A DNA stretch of 64,000 bases. It comes from Podaxis mareebaensis. Its lineage: Eukaryota; Basidiomycota; Agaricomycetes; Agaricales; Agaricaceae. Below the pieces are notes generated by a model that saw nothing but the letters and a program-made list of their open reading frames with translations, ran no database searches and was not told the origin of the DNA. Below, one piece after another: positions 58,541-64,000 of the stretch. The DNA lies in NCBI GenBank assembly GCA_018524725.1, contig JAEUWP010000515.1, positions 1 to 64,000 of the forward strand, written 5' to 3'. Within the stretch, counting starts at the first letter, position 1. Each line of letters opens with the position of its first letter. A program made the position numbers and the translations under genes.

Positions 58541-59467
58541 ATGTTGCGTGCCGTAGCAATTGCCGCTCTTGTTGGTTTGGTTGGTGCCCAGTGAGCCCAA
58601 GAGTATATTGATAGTAAATCCTGGGACTCACTATTCGCCAAAGGCCGCCGGGACTTTCGAACCAGTGTATGTCAGCACTGACTGGCCTTGCCGCCAACGA
58701 AAATGCGAGAACTTGCTTGCGCCTCGACTCTTGGCTTCCCCTGGCAACAATTTCTAATGACACATCCATTGTCGGACCCATCAACGACTGGATGACAAAT
58801 GTCTGTGCTGCAGCACCTTGCAGCAACCAAACCCTCGCCACTATCGTGAGCACCTTCACTTCGGGCTGCCGGAGTGAGATTGGCGGTGGAAATACGGACC
58901 CAGCCATCCTGGCCAATATTATCACGCCTCTTGTTCAACAATATTATCCTACTGTCAGGAAAGTGGTCTGTTTGAAAGAGTGAGTAGGAGCTTTTTTTAC
59001 TCAAAGGAGACAACTTCATGGCAATGTTTAATGTGTAGTGGCAATACCAATTGTCTTATTCAAACCCTGACCAATATCGAGTCCCTCACTGGACCTCTCA
59101 CCATCAACAATATTATTCGCGGAAATATCCGGGTCACCCCCAACAATGTTACCTGCACGGACTGCATTAAAGCTGCTTACAATGTCATCAGGACCGATGT
59201 CCCTGACCTCGTGAAAAATGATGGTCCAAAACTCCAATCGCAATGTGGTGCTTCCTTCACGGGTGCGTTTTGTTAATCAATATTACGTTCCATGACGTGC
59301 CTTATTATATCTTTCGTGTAGACGGGAATACCCCATCCAGCATCTCGCAGAGCACAGTTGACGCATCTAACAGCAACACGCAGAACAGTAGAGCTACAAC
59401 GATCGTTTCGTCCGGCCTTGCTGTCTCTGCTTTGACCATCGTTTCCACTATCGTTGCTCTCGTTTAA
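58541..59467 (+). CDS. Secreted, probably GPI-anchored cysteine protein (copy 2)
   Basis: My model is join(58541..58590, 58644..58979, 59039..59262, 59322..59467), 251 residues. It has the same four exons, signal peptide (MLRAVAIAALVGLVGAQ), Cys spacing (NQCMSALTGLAANENARTC; NVCAAAPCSNQTLATIV; NNVTCTDCIKAAYNVI) and hydrophobic C-terminus (SGLAVSALTIVSTIVALV) as copy 1. Differences are small deletions: part of the Ser/Gly stalk, a stretch before NNVTC and a few residues before the first intron-2 junction. All cysteines noted in copy 1 are kept, which argues that both copies are under selection. The gene converges on the intact partner gene at 59730-60797. Confidence 0.82.
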
Positions 59468-59729
59468 TGGAGGGCTGGACTTGTGATCCGCATGCTACTC
59501 CAACATATTTGCCCTTCTCTCCCTACGGATTAATTTAATCTGGACTTTTGTGGACTTCTAAAGGACAATTACATCCATTTTTCAGATTCTTTGGGTCTCT
59601 GGTCCCGGGACATGAGACCTGAGACATAGGAAACACCTAAGCTTCCGTAAAGAATAGTTTTATAACATCGGTAGCCAATACATACCACAATAAGAGTTAG
59701 CCAAACTATGTGTCAACGAAAAAGTGTGG

Positions 59730-60797
59730 CTATGAGGATGAAAACGCATCATTGAATCGCTTCTTGGGGCGCTTCTCGAGGATGTAAGGCCTCCAATCAG
59801 CGTAGTTTCGGAACTGGGGTTGAACAAAGTGCATATCGAGCTCCTGGAAAATTTCTTCCTCCGTGTAAGCTTTGATCATTTCCCAGTGTCCAAATTTCCC
59901 TCGTTTTTCTTCCGCAGTGGGTTCTCCGGATGCAGATTCATGTTCAATCCACTTCCAGAGTCCGTCGTCATTGAAATAAAGCCCTCTGTCCTGTGCACGG
60001 GCGTTGGCATGCCTCTGGAACTCTACATCCCCCGTAAATTGTATGAGAGCGGCTCCGCGGGATTTCTGTGGAACCATGCTGATATTTGGTTCAATAAATG
60101 ATTCGACGTAGCGGGGAGGTGCACATACTGAATATTCAACCGACGATAGTCTCCCTGCTTGTTCCGGATAGCTTGAAGGCGAGTATCCGCATTCTGCCAT
60201 TCTTGTTCGTTCAAGCCTGGTAATCTAATGACCCCATACCATGACTTGAATATCTTTTTGCGAGTCTTGGCAATTAGCCCACGGAGTTCAAGGTATGGGA
60301 CAATCTCCTCTTGCAGGGGAGTCCACGTGCGTTCAAGTTTATAAAGGTATGGATGTGCGTCGAAACGGGCAATGTAGCCATAACGCTTGTGGGACTTGGG
60401 AAGGGCTTCGGGCGAAGGTGGCAAAGGGACATGAACATGGTCCGGATGAAGAACCATCAGGTTTATATCGGGGCTGTTGACACCACGGCGACTGAGAAAG
60501 ATAAGTGTCAGTTGAAGGAGCGTTAAGCGGCAGGCCTTACTGTTCACCAACGAGGATCCACTCATAGGAGGAAGGAGTGTTTTGTTTGCAGAACTCCTGC
60601 TTGACAGTCAGAGCATAGTCAAAGAAACAAGAGAGACGACATACGAGGACTGCGTTGGCGGCTTCCAAGGAAGTCTCATGATGCAGGTGATCGCGAAATT
60701 CGATGCCCACTCGTTGTTCTTTGGACAGATAAGCCTGGAACTCTGGTTTTAAGAGGTCCTCGATTGAATTGCAACCAGCGCGGCGGAGCTGAGACAT
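59730..60797 (-). CDS. Conserved-looking protein of unknown function
   Basis: My model is complement(join(59730..60078, 60129..60491, 60541..60599, 60645..60797)), 307 residues in four exons with consistent phases. No domain was recognised. The N-terminus is MSQLRRAGCNSIEDLLKPEF, then SSYEWILVGEHRRGVNSPDI and KRYGYIARFDAHPYLYKLER. The C-terminal half has WKWIEHESASGEPTAEEKRG followed by KFGHWEMIKAYTEEEIFQEL, and a basic end, EKRPKKRFNDAF. There is no signal peptide or membrane segment, so it is likely intracellular. It faces the secreted copy 2, and a relic of it faces copy 1, so the pair was duplicated as one unit. Confidence 0.7.
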
Positions 60798-61699
60798 TCT
60801 GGCCGGCCTGTTCGGAGGTTATGGTGAATCAGAAGAGCGGGACGCTATACAAACGAAAACCAACCCCATTCCAGGAAGTTTGGCGAGATTTAGGACTAGT
60901 TTGAGTTCCTCTCTTGTTTCATGGTCTGTTGGCCTATGTAGTCGACATCAGCAGTCAAGAGAGGATCAAGAGCCGTGAAGTTGTATATACCATCTACCAC
61001 TCTCAGCGAATTCATGCAGTTTTCCTAGAGTATAAGGGATCAGATGGTGCCCACTATCCACGTATAGCTGCCTTGGGTCAATCTTTCCTGGCGCAACGAA
61101 GGGTTGTAGACACAAGTACCTGATAAATTGGAACGCTTGAGGTAATGGGATCTTTTATTTCTGAAAGTCCCTTAATAAATCGTTCAAAACTGGGGAGTCT
61201 ACGTTTTCGAAATTGTAGACTAGTGATCTCCTTGTTGGCATCTAGTAGGTATCGTCAGGGCCTTGAGATTTTGCCTCGGAACGCGCTGACACGCACCTTC
61301 AATGAACAGGTCCAGAAGCTTTTGATTGTGTGGGTGGGCAGCTATCCTAGGCTGGATTAGTTTTGGAACAACTGAGGTAAAAGGACGGGGATATGGTAAT
61401 TCCCGGGCTATCGCGGTATGTGCTGGTCAATATTGGAAAATGCGGGAACGCGTTTGGGACTTACACGTTTGTCTCCTCTCTGAGGAACGCAGCGCATCGG
61501 CGATTACTGATGATGTTGCCAAGTTTGCGCAATGTGGGAGGCGGATGACCGTCGCGTTTTTCCCCAGTTTCTGCAAGCCCCTGACACAGAGCCTGTAGTT
61601 GAACATGGTTCGGGCGACAGAAGGAGTGTGACCCTTGTCACGTGTGACGAACGCGTCTTGTTCTGTGGATGATAGGAAGCAGACGAGCCTGTAACCACC
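60798..61699. other. Intergenic region upstream of the SNF5-family gene
   Basis: No gene is seen. A GTCACGTGTGAC palindrome (about 61637-61648) lies about 55 bases before the next start and contains a CACGTG core. Confidence 0.5.
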
Positions 61700-63562
61700 A
61701 TGGCCGACAATCAAAATGCCGCCTCGACCTCGTCGTTTCCCGCTGCGCCCGGCTCATACGGCAACATGACAGATACTCAACTTCGACAGGCAATCAACCA
61801 CATCACTTCCGCTGCCCAAGCCACCTACGCTTCCCCAGCGCCCCGCCCAGCTGATCCCAAAGGTAAGTTGTATGATGGCATATTTCCAAAACACTTGATA
61901 CAACTCGCCTTTTATTCATAGCATACATGAAAAACGTTCACACATGGTCAGCGACCACTACGCCGCCTCCCAAAACTCCTGCATCTGCCGCTAGGAACAC
62001 CCGCACCCGTCAAACACGCACTGCAAATACATATACACCCGCCGCCGCTTATACACCGCCTGTGTACCAGGCTCCTTTGCCTGTGGCCCCTGTCTCCGTC
62101 GTTCAACCCAATCCTCCACGACCACCTCTGCCGACAACCCCTCAAGCACTCCAATCGAGCTATGCGCCACGCTTACGCACAGGTGCTACCCTCCTTATGC
62201 AACCAATCCTTGCATCTACGGCTGCGACACATTCACGTGCCACTGCAAGACGTGGGGGAGTGGTCAATTACGCAGATCCTGGCTCTGGAGATGAGTTTCC
62301 TGATGCCGGTGCTCTCGACTCGGATGACTCGGATTTTGTGGCAAGCGGTGGCACACGAACGGCAATACGGCAGTCGAGGAGTAGGTTGGGTGCTGGAGTG
62401 TCTGTTTTCAATTCCGCAACGGGATCCTCTGCGACACCAAATCGCACGGGCACACCTCAAGTAGAGAAAAACGAATTAGACCAGAGTTATCTTGGTCAAA
62501 TACCACCGGAAAGGTTCATCAAACCAAGGCCCATGCAGCCAACAGTCCATGAATACCCGTAGGTATCTTTGAAGTCTGACGTCACTTCTTCGCTCTCAAT
62601 CTTGACGATAGGGCACCCGACGCAATGGCGAAACAAGGGCAAAAGCGAACCTCGCTCATCCCAATACGTGTCGAGTTTGAAACTGATACCCATAGAATCC
62701 GCGACTGCTTCGTCTGGAACGTGAATGAAGAACTCATCAAGCCTGAGACTTTTGCGAAGATCTTCTGCTACGACCTCGATCTTCCCCTTACGTTTGCAGA
62801 GACAGTTGCCGCACAAATACGCGCCCAGATAGAAGAACATGAAGGAGTGGCAAGCATGGAGCTGGGTCAGGATGGTGCACCCGATTTTGATGAACTTGGA
62901 CAAAATGGTGATGAGTTACCAGAATGTCGTGTAATTTTGAGTGTAAGTCGAATACACCATATCCATCATGAATATATGTTAACCTGTGTTATAGATTGAT
63001 GTTCAAATAGCCAATCATCATCTTATGGACCACATCGAATGGGACCTACTTTCACCACTCACACCTGAAGCTTTTTCAGAAAAGCTCTGTATGGAACTTG
63101 GTCTGTCTGGAGAAGCAATACCACTAGTTGCACATGCTGTTCATGAAGAACTCATGAAGCATAAAAAAGACGCTATAGAGTGGGGTGTCATTGGAGGCGA
63201 GCGGGATATTGGAGAAGATACAGGTACAGGGGGCGATAGGCCACGAGACAAGAGTGGATTCGGGTTGGTGAAGGATAAGACCGGTTTGGGCCTTGGTTGG
63301 GGTCGGGCACCAAAGGATGGACGAGGGCCGAAGACATTAAAGAGCGTATGGAGAGATTGGCAGGAAGCGGAAGAGTTTAGGACGAAGTTTGAGGAACTGA
63401 CAGCCGAGGAGGTGGAGAGAAGGGAGATTGAAAGAGAGCGAGCGAGCAGGTGTGTTACACGTGTTCCATTCAAATATTCGATGAAGCTGATTTCATCGAG
63501 CATGCAGGCGGCTAAGGCGAGAAACGTCAAAATTCCAGTCGACAAGGAGTCGGCGACGATAG
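61700..63562 (+). CDS. SNF5/Sfh1 family chromatin-remodelling subunit
   Basis: This is a core subunit of SWI/SNF or RSC, the ATP-dependent remodellers. My model is join(61700..61862, 61922..62558, 62612..62942, 62995..63449, 63508..63562), 546 residues. The N-terminal third is Pro/Ala/Thr-rich, with SSYAPRLRTGATLLMQP. The SNF5 domain has both repeats: repeat 1 is LIPIRVEFETDTHRIRDCFV followed by WNVNEELIKPETFAKIFCYD, and repeat 2 starts SIDVQIANHHLMDHIEWDLL followed by EKLCMELGLSGEAIPLVAHA. A C-terminal region (LKSVWRDWQEAEEFRTKFEE, then LTAEEVERREIE) ends in a basic tail, RLRRETSKF. The size lies between yeast Sfh1 and Snf5, so I cannot say which complex it serves. Confidence 0.88.
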
Positions 63563-64000
63563 CAATCCTGTTGTGCTGCTTGACATCTTCAGTATTATCA
63601 TTATGTGTTGATTTAATGACACTCCAGTCTTGTATCAAAAGCATGGAATTGGTTCCTATGTTGATCAGCCGCACGCACGGTCATCTCCTACCACCACCCA
63701 TCGTGAGCTACACGATTCATCCCCCCTGCTACTCGGATTATATGATAATATCTTCAAGTTAGCGGTCGTGATTTGGCCTCCCGTAACACATGTATTGGTA
63801 CTCGTCATTCGCTGCGCTAACAAAAATACTGAATGTCAGTGGGCAGAGTGGACCCGTACTTGCGCACATCTTGTTCCAGGCCGCAACTCTTTGACACGCG
63901 TGATCTTTGCCTAATCTCTCATACTTCTGCAAGCGAGGGATGAGTCCAGTCCTAGGCTAGGACTGGACTCCTGATATTGACCTGGAGTCGGCGGAATCAT
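63563..64000. other. 3' region of the SNF5-family gene and beyond
   Basis: No gene is seen before the window ends. A 14-base inverted repeat sits near the edge (separate entry). Confidence 0.5.
63942..63970. repeat. Perfect 14-bp inverted repeat, 1-base spacer
   Basis: The arms GAGTCCAGTCCTAG and CTAGGACTGGACTC flank a single G. The two arms pair completely, giving a near-cruciform palindrome of 29 bases. It could be the tip of a MITE or DNA transposon that continues past the window, or a transcription-end hairpin. No copy was noticed elsewhere in the window. Confidence 0.7.

Noticed and set aside
1..64000. CRISPR arrays, bacterial operons or prokaryotic ribosome-binding sites
   Set aside because: The sequence is clearly fungal nuclear DNA with spliceosomal introns. 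No repeat-spacer array was seen.

Overview
The window is nuclear DNA of a filamentous basidiomycete, most likely a mushroom-forming Agaricomycete. Genes lie close together on both strands and are cut by many short introns of about 45-70 bases with GT...AG ends. Exons are often tiny (7, 10, 11, 12 and 19 bases occur here). The proteins are typical eukaryotic and fungal ones: COX20, FACT Pob3, Smc6, alpha-actinin, Egt1, a SNF5-family subunit, secreted M43 peptidases and intron-bearing tRNA-Leu genes. Exon models were built by hand from splice signals, reading-frame continuity and remembered family sequence, not from alignments.

Layout. 1-4209: AT-richer, degenerate sequence without a convincing gene. 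4210-20620: a compact housekeeping block with COX20 (+), a Cdc25/Ibp1-like rhodanese phosphatase (-), a DCAF4-like WD40 protein (-), a Ras-association/PH protein (+), POB3 (-), alpha-actinin (+), cofilin (+) and an M43 metallopeptidase (-). 23207-30609: a TmpA-like membrane oxidoreductase, two more M43 peptidases and a single-pass membrane protein, all +. 32050-32623: a very small six-exon gene for a cysteine-rich protein carrying RLRGGG. 33730-40049: two related two-exon genes of unassigned function (-) separated by 3.5 kb of relic-rich DNA. 40308-46385: SMC6 and a mitochondrial Mit_KHE1-type protein (+). 47444-48150: two tRNA-Leu(AAG) genes with unlike introns. 50307-55101: EGT1 (+) facing a severin/gelsolin (-). 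56605-60797: a tandemly duplicated secreted, probably GPI-anchored cysteine protein, each copy facing a second gene that is intact once and a relic once. 61700-63562: a SNF5/Sfh1-type chromatin-remodelling subunit (+).

Themes. Three actin regulators (alpha-actinin, cofilin, severin) lie in the window; the first two are adjacent. Chromatin and genome-maintenance genes (POB3, SMC6, SNF5 family) have upstream motifs resembling MluI cell-cycle boxes in two cases. The accessory, fast-evolving parts are the M43 set, the duplicated secreted genes, the unassigned paralogue pair and the cysteine-rich mini-protein; these hold the best leads for something new.
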